From contig NZ_JAHKRS010000004.1 in NCBI RefSeq assembly GCF_018863235.1, forward strand, positions 248,001 to 312,000: DNA of 64,000 bases. Direction: 5' to 3'. This stretch comes from Pseudomaricurvus albidus. GTDB lineage: Bacteria > Pseudomonadota > Gammaproteobacteria > Pseudomonadales > Cellvibrionaceae. Under the pieces are notes generated by a model. That model was not told where the DNA came from and searched no databases. It saw only the letters and a list, made by a program, of their open reading frames with translations. The translations under genes were made by a program, and so were the position numbers. Every line of letters starts with the position of its first letter. Within the stretch, counting starts at the first letter, position 1. Shown piece by piece: positions 8,000-17,763 of this stretch.

Positions 8000-8707
8000 C
8001 TACGGTTTCCCGATGTCGGTAACGATCAGTTTGTCGTCTTGTCGTTGCCACTGGATGTTCAGGTCGTAGAGGGTCATCCCGTAGATCCGGTCTGAAGCCT
8101 TATGAAATGCGGGCTCCGGCTGCTGGCTTAAAACCTGCTGTATCAGCGTCTCCAGGGCGGGGTAAGCCGTTTCAAGTGCGCGTACTTGTTCCAGGGCCTG
8201 AGGGCTGAACTCAATCGTGGTGCAGGTTTCCGGTGCGAGCTCGGCGTAGTTGCCGCTGGCTTGCGGGTGTGAGTCGGCGTAAGGGATGTAGGGCTTAATG
8301 TCCAGAATCGGGGTCTTATCGAGCAGGTCGCCACCGCCGATGTGGACCTGCCATTGGCCTTTTTCCTGCGTAATGCCTTCCAGTGTCACCACGGAGAGGC
8401 CAATAGGGTTGGGGCGGAATGGACTGCGGCTGGCAAACACCCCCACTTTTTGGTTCCCGCCCAAACGAGGGGGGCGAACCATGGGCTTCCAGTCTTCCCG
8501 GAGGGCTTCATGAAAGACAAAAACCAGCCAGATGTGGCTGAATCCCTCAAGCCCGCGCAGAATTTCTTCCCGATTGCAGCTGTTGCTTAAGGTTATGTGT
8601 GACTGTGCCGCGGTCACGAGACCGGGTTGGCGAGGTATGGCAAACTTCTCTTTATACGGACTGTGAACCCAGCCGACGGGGTCGAAGTGGTATGTCTTGT
8701 CGCTCAT
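8000..8707 (-). CDS. trmO: tRNA (adenine(37)-N6)-methyltransferase TrmO
   Basis: 235 residues, as in E. coli TrmO (TsaA/YaeB). The beta-barrel TrmO core has PVGWVHSPYKEKFAIPRQPG at the N-terminus, GLEGFSHIWLVFVFHE near residue 54 and the SAM-site segment FASRSPFRPNPIGLSVV near residue 91. The enzyme adds a methyl group to N6 of t6A37 in threonine tRNA using SAM. It lies 25 bp downstream of lpxH on the same strand. It converges on the CoA-ester lyase with only 15 bp between stops and no obvious hairpin. The C-terminal TrmO-C subdomain is present (ASDRIYGMTLYDLNIQWQ). Assignment is firm. Confidence 0.92.
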   Translation of the reverse strand: MSDKTYHFDPVGWVHSPYKEKFAIPRQPGLVTAAQSHITLSNSCNREEILRGLEGFSHIWLVFVFHEALREDWKPMVRPPRLGGNQKVGVFASRSPFRPNPIGLSVVTLEGITQEKGQWQVHIGGGDLLDKTPILDIKPYIPYADSHPQASGNYAELAPETCTTIEFSPQALEQVRALETAYPALETLIQQVLSQQPEPAFHKASDRIYGMTLYDLNIQWQRQDDKLIVTDIGKP

Positions 8708-8731
8708 GGTGTTGAGTCTGCTGGCGAGAGC

Positions 8732-9487
8732 TTATCGGGCCGGTTCAAGCAGGTTTTCCTGATTGATAGGGCGCTTGTGTTGCTCGATGTAGCCTTGATT
8801 GTCTGCTTCCAGCCACCACAGGTAGTGATACCAGTCACCCAGAACGATTCGCTCGCCGATGCCATCTCCCAATTCGACCTGATGGCGGGCCGGGCGGTGG
8901 GTGTGGCCATGAATCATGCGTGTGGTCTGGTGTTCCGTCATCTCGCGGATAACTTCCTCCAGAGTGACATCCATGATGTCTTCTGCCTTCATGCTGCTCA
9001 TGCTTTTGCTCTGTTCGCGCAGCTGCTTGGCAATGGCGCGGCGGGCTTCAATGGGTTGAGCGAGAAGCTGTTGTTGCCATTGTGGTGAGCGAGCTTGCTG
9101 CCTGAAAGCCATATATTCTTCGTCTTTGGTACACATGCTGTCACCGTGCATGAGCAGGGTGGGTGTGCCATAGAGGTCAATCGCTGTCGGGTCGTTTAAC
9201 AGGGTGGCGCCACACTGGCTGGCGAATTCCTCACCCATCAAAAAGTCCCGGTTGCCAACCATGATATACAGGGCCTTACCGCTGTCAGAGTAGGCTTTCA
9301 ACAGGTTAATGATCGTCTGGTTAAAGTCACTCCGGTCGTCGTCGCCGATCCACACTTCAAAGAAATCGCCGAGGATATAAAGGGCTTCTGAGCCTGGTGC
9401 CACTTGGGTCATAAAGCGTTCAAACGCGGCGGTAATTTCCGGGCGGCTGGCATCGAGATGTAAATCAGAAATAAACAGTGTGGTCAT
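8732..9487 (-). CDS. lpxH: UDP-2,3-diacylglucosamine diphosphatase LpxH
   Basis: Start taken at the ATG at 9487, giving MTTLFISDLHLD. A longer frame to 9583 would add 32 unrelated residues and overlap ppiB. The 251-residue product has all metallophosphoesterase ligands: SDLHLD, GDFFEVWIGDD, GNRDF, HGD and HGHTHRP. It hydrolyses UDP-2,3-diacylglucosamine to lipid X in lipid A synthesis, at the inner face of the cytoplasmic membrane with manganese. The order ppiB-lpxH on this strand, divergent from glnS, is the conserved arrangement in pseudomonads as I recall it. Slightly longer than the 240-residue E. coli enzyme. Confidence 0.95.
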   Translation of the reverse strand: MTTLFISDLHLDASRPEITAAFERFMTQVAPGSEALYILGDFFEVWIGDDDRSDFNQTIINLLKAYSDSGKALYIMVGNRDFLMGEEFASQCGATLLNDPTAIDLYGTPTLLMHGDSMCTKDEEYMAFRQQARSPQWQQQLLAQPIEARRAIAKQLREQSKSMSSMKAEDIMDVTLEEVIREMTEHQTTRMIHGHTHRPARHQVELGDGIGERIVLGDWYHYLWWLEADNQGYIEQHKRPINQENLLEPAR

Positions 9488-9572
9488 GGCTGGCTGGTGA
9501 TGGTTGCGGGGAGTGGGGAGGGGTAGCAGGGGTTCGGGCGTATCACCTGAACCCCGTGAAGAAAGGCCTGAT

Positions 9573-10067
9573 TTAGCCCTCAACAGTTACCTTGTCGATG
9601 GTGACAGGCTGTGCGGGGACATCCTGATGACCGGCAACCATAGTGGTACTAACGCCTTTGATTTTGTCGACGACCTCGGTACCTTCTACAACTTTACCGA
9701 ATACGCAGTAACCCCAGCCCTGAGCATTTTTACCGCTGTGGTTCAGGAAGTCGTTGTCTTTCACATTGATGAAAAACTGGGCAGTGGCACTGTGTGGATC
9801 CATGGTGCGTGCCATGGCAACAGTGTATTGATCATTTTTTAAGCCGTTATCGGCTTCGTTTTCGATGGTCTCGCGGGTTTCTTTTTGCACCATGTCTTCA
9901 GTAAAACCGCCGCCCTGAATCATGAAGTTATCGATAATGCGGTGGAATATGGTGCCTTCATAGAAGCCGTCTTCGGCGTATTGCTTGAAGTTGGCAGCTG
10001 TTTTAGGGGCTTTTTCGAAGTCCAGCTCCAACTTAATGTCGCCGTAATTTGTGTGCAGTGTAATCAT
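9573..10067 (-). CDS. ppiB: peptidyl-prolyl cis-trans isomerase B (cyclophilin)
   Basis: 164 residues, exactly the size of cytoplasmic PpiB, with no signal peptide. Cyclophilin signatures are [15 protein letters not shown] near residue 41 and the C-terminal [18 protein letters not shown]. The active-site Arg and Phe of FHRII are present. It accelerates proline isomerisation during folding. It precedes lpxH by about 85 bp and is divergent from glnS, with 263 bp between the starts. Assignment is firm. Confidence 0.95.
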   Translation of the reverse strand: MITLHTNYGDIKLELDFEKAPKTAANFKQYAEDGFYEGTIFHRIIDNFMIQGGGFTEDMVQKETRETIENEADNGLKNDQYTVAMARTMDPHSATAQFFINVKDNDFLNHSGKNAQGWGYCVFGKVVEGTEVVDKIKGVSTTMVAGHQDVPAQPVTIDKVTVEG

Positions 10068-10330
10068 GTTTGGCTCCTGAGAATCTTACCTGTGATCAGG
10101 TTTTGAGTATTGTTGCTCCGACATAGCCCGAGGGCAGTGAGGCAGAGCAAAAAATCTTTATTTGATGGGTGCTTAGAGCACGTCGAGACGGCTATAATAC
10201 ACGATTTCCCGGCGGGAGTATGAGTCTTCCGTGGCGAATAAGCTGCCATTTTGGACCGTTATCCATCAACCGCCGGAATGAATATCAGAGACAGGGCTGC
10301 ATACAGCCAATAGGGGATTGACGTAACAGC

Positions 10331-12010
10331 ATGAGTGAAGCCACCAGCAAGCCTTTGAATTTTCTTGAGCAAATCATTAAACAAGACCTGGAGAGCGGCA
10401 AAACCTCCCGGGTCATTACCCGTTTCCCCCCTGAGCCTAATGGCTATCTTCATATTGGACATGCCAAGTCCATTTGTTTGAATTTTGGTCTGGCCCAGAC
10501 CTTTGGCGGCGAGTGTAATCTGCGTTTTGATGACACCAACCCGGCCAAAGAAGAGCTGGAATATGTCGAGGCCATCAAAGAGGACGTCAGTTGGCTTGGG
10601 TTCGATTGGGCTGGCGACGTACGCTATGCCTCCAGTTACTTCGATAAATTTTACGAGTGGGCTCTTCATCTTATCAATGAGGGTAAAGCTTACGTTTGTC
10701 ATCTGAACCCTGAAGAATCCAAAGAATATCGCGGCTGGGCGACCAAGCCGGGTAAAGAGAGCCCTTACCGCAATCGCAGTGTGGAAGAGAACCTGGCCGA
10801 GTTTGAAAAAATGCGCGCCGGTGAATACGACGAAGGTGCTTGCTCCCTGCGAGCCAAAATTGACATGGCCAGCCCGAACATGAACCTCCGCGACCCGATG
10901 CTGTATCGGATCCGCAAGCAGAGCCACCATCAGACAGGTGACAAGTGGTGTATTTACCCCACGTACGATTTTGCTCATGGGCAGGAAGACGCGATTGAGG
11001 GCGTAACCCATTCAATCTGTACCCTGGAATTCGCCGACCACCGTCCTCTGTACGAGTGGTTTATCGAGAATTTGCCTGTGCCTGCCAAGCCGGTTCAGTA
11101 TGAATTTGCTCGTCTGGAACTGAACTATACAGTGACCTCCAAGCGCAAACTGAAACAGTTGGTGGATGAAGGGCATGTAGACGGATGGAATGATCCGCGC
11201 ATGCCAACCATTTCCGGCATGCGTCGCCGCGGTTACACGCCAGCGTCACTGCGCAACTTCTGTGAGATGATTGGTGTTACCAAATCCGGCAGTACCATCG
11301 ATATGGGCCAGCTGGAATATTGTGTGCGTGACGATTTGAACAATACTGCGCCACGAGCCATGTGTGTTTTGAATCCCTTGAAAGTCACGATCACCAATAT
11401 GCCTGAAGGTGAGAAGCAGGTGATGACGCAATCCGTGCACCCCAACCGTGAGGAAATGGGCGAACGTGAGCTGCCGTTCAGCCGCGATATCTATATCGAT
11501 CGTGAAGACTTTACAGAAGATACCACCTTGTCTCGCAAGAAGTTCAAGCGCTTGGTGCTGGGTGAATATGTCCGCCTGCGTGGTGCCTATGTGATCAAGG
11601 CGGAAGAGTCTGTCAAAGACGAAGACGGCAATATCATTGAAGTCATTGCCACACTGGTGGAAGGCACCGTCGGTGAAAACCCGCCAGAAGGTATCAAGCC
11701 CCGCGGTGTTATTCACTGGGTTGATGCCAACGATTGTGTTGACTGTGAAGTGAGACTTTACGATCGTCTGTTCAGTGATGCAGCTCCGGACGCCGGTGAC
11801 AAAAACTTCCTGGATGTACTGAATCCGGAATCACTGAAAATTCTGAATGGCTGTAAGGCAGAAAAAAGTTTGCTGACTGCGGAAGCTGAAAAAGCCTATC
11901 AGTTTGAAAGGGAAGGCTATTTCTGTCTGGACAGCAAATACGCTACTGCCGTGAAACCGGTTTTCAATCAGACCATTGGTCTGAAAGATAACTGGGCGAA
12001 CAAGGTTTAA
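10331..12010 (+). CDS. glnS: glutaminyl-tRNA synthetase
   Basis: 559 residues, standard GlnRS length. The class I HIGH motif appears as [12 protein letters not shown] near residue 36, and the KMSKS-equivalent as [11 protein letters not shown] near residue 264. The two anticodon-binding beta-barrels follow from about residue 340 to the end. It charges glutamine tRNA with ATP, and its presence implies the organism does not rely only on Glu-tRNA amidation for this. It is followed 60 bp later by cysS, so the two are probably co-transcribed. A GGGGATTGACGTAACAGC stretch precedes the ATG, giving a weak ribosome site. Firm assignment. Confidence 0.97.
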   Translation: MSEATSKPLNFLEQIIKQDLESGKTSRVITRFPPEPNGYLHIGHAKSICLNFGLAQTFGGECNLRFDDTNPAKEELEYVEAIKEDVSWLGFDWAGDVRYASSYFDKFYEWALHLINEGKAYVCHLNPEESKEYRGWATKPGKESPYRNRSVEENLAEFEKMRAGEYDEGACSLRAKIDMASPNMNLRDPMLYRIRKQSHHQTGDKWCIYPTYDFAHGQEDAIEGVTHSICTLEFADHRPLYEWFIENLPVPAKPVQYEFARLELNYTVTSKRKLKQLVDEGHVDGWNDPRMPTISGMRRRGYTPASLRNFCEMIGVTKSGSTIDMGQLEYCVRDDLNNTAPRAMCVLNPLKVTITNMPEGEKQVMTQSVHPNREEMGERELPFSRDIYIDREDFTEDTTLSRKKFKRLVLGEYVRLRGAYVIKAEESVKDEDGNIIEVIATLVEGTVGENPPEGIKPRGVIHWVDANDCVDCEVRLYDRLFSDAAPDAGDKNFLDVLNPESLKILNGCKAEKSLLTAEAEKAYQFEREGYFCLDSKYATAVKPVFNQTIGLKDNWANKV

Positions 12011-12070
12011 TCGCAGCGCACATTGGTTGTAGCCAACAATGTTGTTATCACAAAAGAATTTGGAAATTTA

Positions 12071-13447
12071 ATGAGTTTACACGTTTACAACACCCAGACC
12101 CGTCAGAAAGAAGCCTTTGAGCCATTGGAGCCCAACAAGGTCAAAATGTACGTGTGTGGCCCTACGGTTTACAACCTGGTTCATATTGGCAACGCCCGTC
12201 CTGTAGTGGTGTTTGATACGTTGTTTCGGGTGTTGAAAAGTGAATACGCCGAAGTGACTTACGCACGCAATATCACGGATATTGACGACAAGATCATGAA
12301 AGCCGCAGCGGAGAATGGTGAAGCTATTTCCACGCTGGCTGCACGCTATGCCAAAGAGTTCGAAGACGATATGGCGCAGCTCAACAATCAGCAGCCGACC
12401 ATTGTTCCTTATGCCACAGATCATGTTGATCAAATGATCGATATGGTGAAGCGCCTGATTGAAAAAGGTCACGCCTACGAGGCCGAAGGGCACGTGCTGT
12501 TTGCGGTCCAGTCGATGGAAGACTATGGCAAGCTCTCAAACCGTTCACTGGACGATATGCTGGATGGTGCGCGGGTCGAAGTTGCCCCCTATAAAAAGTA
12601 TGCCGGTGATTTTGTCTTGTGGAAGCCTTCAAGCAGTGAAGAGCCCGGCTGGGAAAGTCCCTGGGGATATGGTCGCCCCGGTTGGCATCTGGAGTGCAGT
12701 GCGATGATTGAAACCCATTTGGGTGAAACCATCGACATTCATGGCGGCGGCCGGGATCTGGTTTTTCCTCACCATGAGAACGAAGTTGCGCAAAGCTGCT
12801 GTGCCCACGATGGCAAACAGTATGTTCGCTACTGGATGCACAACGGTTATATCAATATTGGTGGTGAAAAAATGTCCAAGTCTCTGGGCAACTTCCGCAC
12901 CGTCCGTGAATTACTGACTCAATATAAAGGTGAAGTGATTCGAGCGGCCTTGTTGTCTGCCCAGTATCGCTCGGAAATGGATTTCTCCACTGATTTGCTG
13001 GAGGAAACCAAGTCTCGCCTTGATGCGTTCTACAGTGCATTGCGCGAGGCAAAAGATGTTCCGATGGTTGAGGTGGATGTTAAGGCCCAGCCATTTTACG
13101 CAGCGCTGCTGGACGACTTGAATACCCCGGTTGCCTTGGGTGAGTTGCGTCAGCTGGCCCGTGAACTCAACAAAGCCGAAGTGGCAGACAAACCCGTGTT
13201 CAAATCGCTCCTTTTGAAAGCGGGTGAGCTGCTGGGACTGTTACAGCAGGATCCAGAGCAGTGGTTTACCGATAGTGGTAATGCCGGTGAAATCTCTGCT
13301 GAAGACATTGAAGCCCTTATTGCCGAGCGAGTGCAGGCGAAGCTGGATAAAAACTACGCCCGTGCCGATGAGGTTCGTGAAGAACTGAAAGCGCAGGGAG
13401 TTGTGCTTGAGGACTCCCGTGAAGGCACCAAATGGCGAAGAGAATAG
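12071..13447 (+). CDS. cysS: cysteinyl-tRNA synthetase
   Basis: The ATG at 12071 gives [16 protein letters not shown], the family N-terminus; an upstream start at 12023 adds 16 unrelated residues. 458 residues. The HIGH motif is [12 protein letters not shown], the zinc site uses Cys at VCGPTVY with later WHLECS and the His-rich [15 protein letters not shown], and [11 protein letters not shown] is the KMSKS loop near residue 265. It attaches cysteine to its tRNA. It follows glnS and precedes the CMD gene by about 60 bp. Firm assignment. Confidence 0.97.
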   Translation: MSLHVYNTQTRQKEAFEPLEPNKVKMYVCGPTVYNLVHIGNARPVVVFDTLFRVLKSEYAEVTYARNITDIDDKIMKAAAENGEAISTLAARYAKEFEDDMAQLNNQQPTIVPYATDHVDQMIDMVKRLIEKGHAYEAEGHVLFAVQSMEDYGKLSNRSLDDMLDGARVEVAPYKKYAGDFVLWKPSSSEEPGWESPWGYGRPGWHLECSAMIETHLGETIDIHGGGRDLVFPHHENEVAQSCCAHDGKQYVRYWMHNGYINIGGEKMSKSLGNFRTVRELLTQYKGEVIRAALLSAQYRSEMDFSTDLLEETKSRLDAFYSALREAKDVPMVEVDVKAQPFYAALLDDLNTPVALGELRQLARELNKAEVADKPVFKSLLLKAGELLGLLQQDPEQWFTDSGNAGEISAEDIEALIAERVQAKLDKNYARADEVREELKAQGVVLEDSREGTKWRRE

Positions 13448-13505
13448 GCGGCGAAGAGGGAAAGTAGCGAAGAGAGTAATACAACAGGTTACAGGTTAAA
13501 GAATT

Positions 13506-13886
13506 ATGAGTATCGAAGATCAGAAAGCCGGCGAAGCCATACGTCGTGAAGTAATGAGTGACGAATTTGTTGATCGTGCTCTCAATAATGCCAACGATTT
13601 TGATCAGCCATTACAGGATCTGGTCATGGAAAATGCCTGGGGCGGCCCCTGGACTCGTGATGACCTGCCGCGTAGCACTCGCAGCCTGGTAACCATCTCC
13701 ATGCTGATTGCTTTAAAGGCGACCAATGAGCTTAAAGGCCATGTTCGCGGAGCACTGAGAAATGGCTGCACAAAAGAAGAGATTCGCGCGGTGATCATGC
13801 AGTCTACCGCTTATTGTGGGTTTCCTGCAGCACTTGAGGCCATGCGCGCGGCAAGGGAAATTATCGATAACTGGGAAGATCAGTAA
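13506..13886 (+). CDS. carboxymuconolactone decarboxylase (CMD) family protein
   Basis: 126 residues, all-alpha, the size of a single CMD domain (PcaC-like). Landmarks are WTRDDLPRSTRSLVTISML near residue 45 and GCTKEEIRAVIMQSTAYCGF near residue 84. True 4-carboxymuconolactone decarboxylase acts in the beta-ketoadipate path, but no pca genes are nearby. There is a single Cys in AYCGFP, not the CxxC of AhpD peroxidase partners, so a peroxidase role is unlikely. Its stop overlaps the hemB start by one base (TAATG), making co-translation likely and placing it in a housekeeping operon. Function is open. Confidence 0.8.
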   Translation: MSIEDQKAGEAIRREVMSDEFVDRALNNANDFDQPLQDLVMENAWGGPWTRDDLPRSTRSLVTISMLIALKATNELKGHVRGALRNGCTKEEIRAVIMQSTAYCGFPAALEAMRAAREIIDNWEDQ

Positions 13887-14887
13887 TGGCGACCATTACA
13901 CCAGAATTTCGTTTTCGTCGTCTGCGTCGTACTTCAGTGTTACGCAGCTTGGTGAGACAAAACCACGTGCAGGCCGAAGATTTGATCCTGCCGTTATTTA
14001 TTGAAGAAGAGATTTCTGAGCCGGTAGCGATCAGCAGTATGCCGGGTGTCGTCCGTTATCCCGAGTCGCAACTTGCTGAAGTTGTGCAGCGAGCGTGGTC
14101 CAAGGGTATTCGCGCTATCTTGTTGTTTGGTGTCTCCACCCATAAAGACGATGTCGGATCGGACACCTGGAATCAAGACGGTCTAATGGCTCGTTGTATC
14201 CGAATTGCCAAACAGGCTCAGCCTGAAATGGTTGTGATCAGCGACAATTGCTTTTGTGAATACACCGATCATGGCCACTGCGGTGTGCTGTGTGAAGGAT
14301 CACACGAAGGACTGGATGTTGACAATGATCTGACACTGGCCAACTTGCAGAAGCAGGCTGTGGTCGCCGCGGAAGCGGGTGTCGATATGATCGCACCATC
14401 TACCATGATTGACGGTATGGTTGCCGCCATTCGTCAGGGCTTGGATGAGGCAGGATTTCAACATATTCCGATCATGTCCTATTCAACCAAGTTTGCATCG
14501 GCGTTTTATGGCCCGTTTCGTGATGCTGTAGACAGCACATTTAAAGGCACGCGTTCAACCTATCAGATGGATCCTGCTAATGGTCGTGAGGCTTTGGCTG
14601 AATCCATGCAGGACGAGATGGAAGGTGCCGATATTTTGATGGTCAAGCCCGGTTTGGCTTATCTGGATGTGATCGCCAATATCCGTCAGCACAGCGAGCG
14701 CCCACTGGCTGTTTACCATGTCAGCGGAGAGTACGCCATGATCAAGGCCAGCGCCGCAGCAGGTGTGATTGATGAGCAGGCGATCGTCATGGAAACCATG
14801 ATGGCGTTTAAACGTGCAGGTTGTGACCTGATAATTACATATTACGCCGAGCAGATTGCCGATTGGCTAGCCGAAGGATCCGATTAA
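13886..14887 (+). CDS. hemB: delta-aminolevulinic acid dehydratase (porphobilinogen synthase)
   Basis: 333 residues. It condenses two 5-aminolevulinates to porphobilinogen in haem synthesis. The metal-site motif reads DNCFCEYTDHGHCG near residue 118, so all three zinc-ligand cysteines are present. This marks the zinc-dependent type and not the magnesium-only type with DxALD known from Pseudomonas aeruginosa. The active-site lysines lie in MSYSTKFASAFYGPFRD near residue 200 and VKPGLAYLDVI near residue 252. Start overlaps the CMD gene stop by one base. A short DUF3012 lipoprotein gene follows after 64 bp. Confidence 0.96.
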   Translation: MATITPEFRFRRLRRTSVLRSLVRQNHVQAEDLILPLFIEEEISEPVAISSMPGVVRYPESQLAEVVQRAWSKGIRAILLFGVSTHKDDVGSDTWNQDGLMARCIRIAKQAQPEMVVISDNCFCEYTDHGHCGVLCEGSHEGLDVDNDLTLANLQKQAVVAAEAGVDMIAPSTMIDGMVAAIRQGLDEAGFQHIPIMSYSTKFASAFYGPFRDAVDSTFKGTRSTYQMDPANGREALAESMQDEMEGADILMVKPGLAYLDVIANIRQHSERPLAVYHVSGEYAMIKASAAAGVIDEQAIVMETMMAFKRAGCDLIITYYAEQIADWLAEGSD

Positions 14888-14951
14888 TCTCGGAACCGTT
14901 TAAAAACAAAGTGATGTAATCGACGTTATACAGCTGTAAGGAGAAGGAACA

Positions 14952-15128
14952 ATGAAAATGATAAAAGCTCTGAGTGTGATCAGCGTAGCTGTCTTGTCTT
15001 TAAGCCTGATGGGGTGCGCGCCCAAGGTTGGCAGTGAGGCATGGTGCGAATCCATGAAGGAAAAGCCCAAGGGTGATTGGAGTACCAATGATGCTTCTGC
15101 CTACGCTGAGCATTGTATTTTTAAATAA
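14952..15128 (+). CDS. small DUF3012-type lipoprotein
   Basis: 58 codons. A basic start (MKMIKA) and hydrophobic core lead to LMGC at residues 19-22, a plausible lipobox with Cys22 as lipidation site. The remaining 36 residues contain GSEAWCESMKEKPKGDWS and a second Cys near the end, the DUF3012 pattern I recall from marine gammaproteobacteria. AAGGAG-type bases (GGAGAAGGAAC) precede the ATG. Likely a periplasm-facing outer- or inner-membrane lipoprotein, with the two mature cysteines possibly disulfide-bonded. Immediately followed by a paralogue. Function unknown. Confidence 0.7.
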   Translation: MKMIKALSVISVAVLSLSLMGCAPKVGSEAWCESMKEKPKGDWSTNDASAYAEHCIFK

Positions 15129-15142
15129 ACCCTGAGGTTCGA

Positions 15143-15352
15143 ATGAAGAAATACCTGGGCATTCTGTGTCTATTGCTTGTGGGCGTTATTGCTCTCATCC
15201 TGGGCTTGACCATGATCGAAAGTCAACAGGCTCCGGAATTGGTAGGAGAAGCCTGGTGTGATGCCATGGTGGATAAGCCGAACGGGGAATGGACAGACGC
15301 AGAGACACGCAGTTTTGCCAAAGCCTGCCTTTACAATAGTGAGGAAGAGTAG
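15143..15352 (+). CDS. DUF3012-like small membrane-anchored paralogue
   Basis: 69 residues. A single hydrophobic segment at about residues 5-24 replaces the lipobox, with no cysteine at its end, so this copy looks like a signal-anchor protein. The C-terminal half repeats the neighbour's pattern: GEAWCDAMVDKPNGEWTD and a final Cys in KACLY. Both cysteines align with those of the upstream lipoprotein. Only 14 bp separates the two genes, and GAGGTTCGA precedes the ATG. The pair looks like a tandem duplication that changed anchoring mode. It lies 89 bp upstream of mksF. Function unknown. Confidence 0.65.
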   Translation: MKKYLGILCLLLVGVIALILGLTMIESQQAPELVGEAWCDAMVDKPNGEWTDAETRSFAKACLYNSEEE

Positions 15353-15441
15353 CGTTTCAAGCGTTACCAACTCAAAACGCTTCTGATACCAGGGATGGTT
15401 GAAGAGCTCAATGGCATTACGATCAGTGATATAGCCTGCCC

Positions 15442-16956
15442 ATGTTTTTCTCAGACTCCCGCCCGCATTTTTTTAAACCCCTGACCGGAAAATACCGTGA
15501 AGTGGTTGTGGAATGCCTGCGTCTTTTATACCAGCGTCTCTATACTGATCTCAGCGATTTTGGCCATGTCCGTAATCGCGATCAGGTCGTCGATATTTTC
15601 CAGGAGGCCATTGCCAGAGCTCCGGTTCTGGAATCAGATAATATCGAAAGCGAAGAGGAAGGGCGTTTCCGCAATCAGCGGGAACTGGCCGGATTTATCC
15701 TCAATATCCTTATCGAGTATGGCTGGCTGGAAAAACAACTGGATGAAGCCACCTTACAAAGCTCCTATGCCTTCAGTAAAGTAGGACGCCTCTTTACGCA
15801 GCCTTTCATCGAAAGCGATAGCAGTCGTTTTCGTACCCGCAATCGCAATACTCGCAACACCCGAAACAGCCTGCAGGCTTTTCTTGAACAGGGAGAAATT
15901 CACGACCTGCTGGATGCCTATGAATATTCCGAACGTATTATCAGCGATTTCACCGATGTGATCTCGGAGCTGGAGGATCGTAAGAGACAGCTGGTCAAGG
16001 AAGTGGAAGCCCGTCAATTGATTCAACAGGCTACCGATGAGTTCTTTGACTTTATGGAAAATACGTTCAAGCCGGACTTGGAAGTGCGTCTCTCCGCGGA
16101 TAGCGTTGAAAAGTATCGCGATCAGATTGCCTCCTTGATCAAGCAGATTCGTCGTAAACGTAAGTATGGGGGCGACAGCGACGATAAAGATAAGGACTGG
16201 CGTGCGGTCATGGAGGTCAGGCTCAGACGTTTGTTGCCCAATAAAGTGGTCGCAGGGCAGTCCATTCTGGAGAATCTGTTAACCGGTATTGAAGAGCGGT
16301 TGCGCAGCGCGTGTGAAGGCATGCTGCCAGCATTGCGTCGTTCACTGAACAGCTTTACTCAGCGGGCAGATATCATCATGCGACAACTGAGCTATATCCA
16401 TTCTCAAGGGGATGATGGTCTGCTGGACGCCTGCAAGCAGTTAACAAGTCTGTCGCCACAGGAACAGGATAAAAGATTACTGGGAGCTTCAGAGAACCTT
16501 TCAGGCGTCAGTCTGGGATATATTGATCCGGGTCAGATACAGCTCAAAACACGAGCGGGTAAACGTGTGGTGAGGAGTCGTGTTGACGAGGGGCAAAAGA
16601 TCGACAGTGAAGCCCGGCGGGAATTGTTTGTCCAGCAAGCTCTTGATCGGGCATTTACCATACAGGGTGGAGATATTCGCGAGTATATCACTAGTGCCCT
16701 TACGAATTCTGGTCGGATCAATACCCGCCATTTGCCCGTGCACACAGCCAGGGATCTGTTATCCATCGCCCACGCGATTGAAGTGGGGGCTGCGGATAAT
16801 TTATCCAGTGAATACCGCTTTGCCGTACATCCGGTCAGTCTGGATTCAGAAGGAAAGCAGTGGCTACCTGAAGAAGCCGGTATTACGGATGGGGATTATT
16901 TCTCTCGTCGTGACGAATTTGTGATTGAATTGATTGAGGTCGATCAGCATGTCTAG
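15442..16956 (+). CDS. mksF: MksF/JetA-type kleisin-like subunit of Mks condensin
   Basis: 504 residues, largely helical, with a basic [13 protein letters not shown] stretch near residue 130 and a coiled segment at about 170-200. The opening [20 protein letters not shown] is characteristic of MksF (JetA in Wadjet naming). Kleisin-type subunits bridge the SMC heads and carry MksE dimers. An in-frame TGA 15 bases upstream fixes this ATG as the furthest possible; the ribosome site is weak. It overlaps mksE by 8 bp, so the F-E-B genes form one operon. Family assignment is good from gene order, size and N-terminus. Confidence 0.82.
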   Translation: MFFSDSRPHFFKPLTGKYREVVVECLRLLYQRLYTDLSDFGHVRNRDQVVDIFQEAIARAPVLESDNIESEEEGRFRNQRELAGFILNILIEYGWLEKQLDEATLQSSYAFSKVGRLFTQPFIESDSSRFRTRNRNTRNTRNSLQAFLEQGEIHDLLDAYEYSERIISDFTDVISELEDRKRQLVKEVEARQLIQQATDEFFDFMENTFKPDLEVRLSADSVEKYRDQIASLIKQIRRKRKYGGDSDDKDKDWRAVMEVRLRRLLPNKVVAGQSILENLLTGIEERLRSACEGMLPALRRSLNSFTQRADIIMRQLSYIHSQGDDGLLDACKQLTSLSPQEQDKRLLGASENLSGVSLGYIDPGQIQLKTRAGKRVVRSRVDEGQKIDSEARRELFVQQALDRAFTIQGGDIREYITSALTNSGRINTRHLPVHTARDLLSIAHAIEVGAADNLSSEYRFAVHPVSLDSEGKQWLPEEAGITDGDYFSRRDEFVIELIEVDQHV

Positions 16957-17761
16957 TTTGCAGGAAACCCTGTTTGATTCACTCAGTGCTGAAAACCTGA
17001 AGGACAGCGATTGGTTGGAGTTGATTCAGCGTTTGCTGGATTACGGAGTCTTGTGCCGTGATGAGAGCCGGGTAGAAGCTGATTTATATGACCGGTTTGT
17101 ACGGATCGAAACCCTGGTGGATGATTACCTTTCGCTGATGGGAGTTCGACTGCATCACGATGCACGCTTCCAGTATGTGCGGTTAATTCCTCCGGGTGCG
17201 CGAGTACCCGGAATTGATGATGAAACGGATACGCCATTCAATGGGGGGCTGCGATCACGCCTTAATCAACATGAAGTGGCGGTCATTCTGACACTGCGGA
17301 CGGAATACGATAAATCACTGCGAGAAGGCAAGGTGGATGAAGCCGGTTGTGTGAATTTATCTGTTGAAGCCCTGGCGCTCTCCCTGAAAAATCTTCTGTC
17401 ACGTTCTTTGCCTGACAGCCAGATAGAGCGCAAACAATTATTTAAACGGTTACGCCAGCTCAGGGTGATACGTTTCGGTGCTGAGGCAGATCTTCTCAGT
17501 GGTGATAGCTGGATCAAAATCAGACCCATGGTCGTCAATCTTGTCAGTAATGATCTGATCGATCGTCTGTTGGACGCATCAGAGCTGGTTGAACACTCCC
17601 TGTCGGATATGACAAAAGATTCTGATGATGAGTCTGTCGTTGGTCCAGCGTTAGAGCATGAAGATCATGACGGTGACAATGAAGGGCTTGCTCACACGGG
17701 GGGCAGTTCACTCTTTGCGTCCGATCGGGATGACCTTGAAGAATCGGACGAGGACGCATAA
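16949..17761 (+). CDS. mksE: MksE/JetB-type KITE subunit of Mks condensin
   Basis: Start taken at the ATG at 16949 ([12 protein letters not shown]), which lies inside the mksF end; an earlier start adds five residues. 270 residues of winged-helix type, with [20 protein letters not shown] near residue 135, followed by an acidic tail rich in Asp, Glu and His from about residue 215. KITE subunits dimerise and bind the kleisin. Its stop is two bases before the mksB ATG, the tight spacing expected for equal production of complex subunits. The acidic tail of about 55 residues appears to be an extension beyond the folded core. Confidence 0.78.
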   Translation: MSSLQETLFDSLSAENLKDSDWLELIQRLLDYGVLCRDESRVEADLYDRFVRIETLVDDYLSLMGVRLHHDARFQYVRLIPPGARVPGIDDETDTPFNGGLRSRLNQHEVAVILTLRTEYDKSLREGKVDEAGCVNLSVEALALSLKNLLSRSLPDSQIERKQLFKRLRQLRVIRFGAEADLLSGDSWIKIRPMVVNLVSNDLIDRLLDASELVEHSLSDMTKDSDDESVVGPALEHEDHDGDNEGLAHTGGSSLFASDRDDLEESDEDA

Positions 17762-17763
17762 GA

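Noticed and set aside
10259-11011. 250-codon minus-strand frame opposite glnS
   Set aside because: Overlaps a firm synthetase gene and shows no family features.
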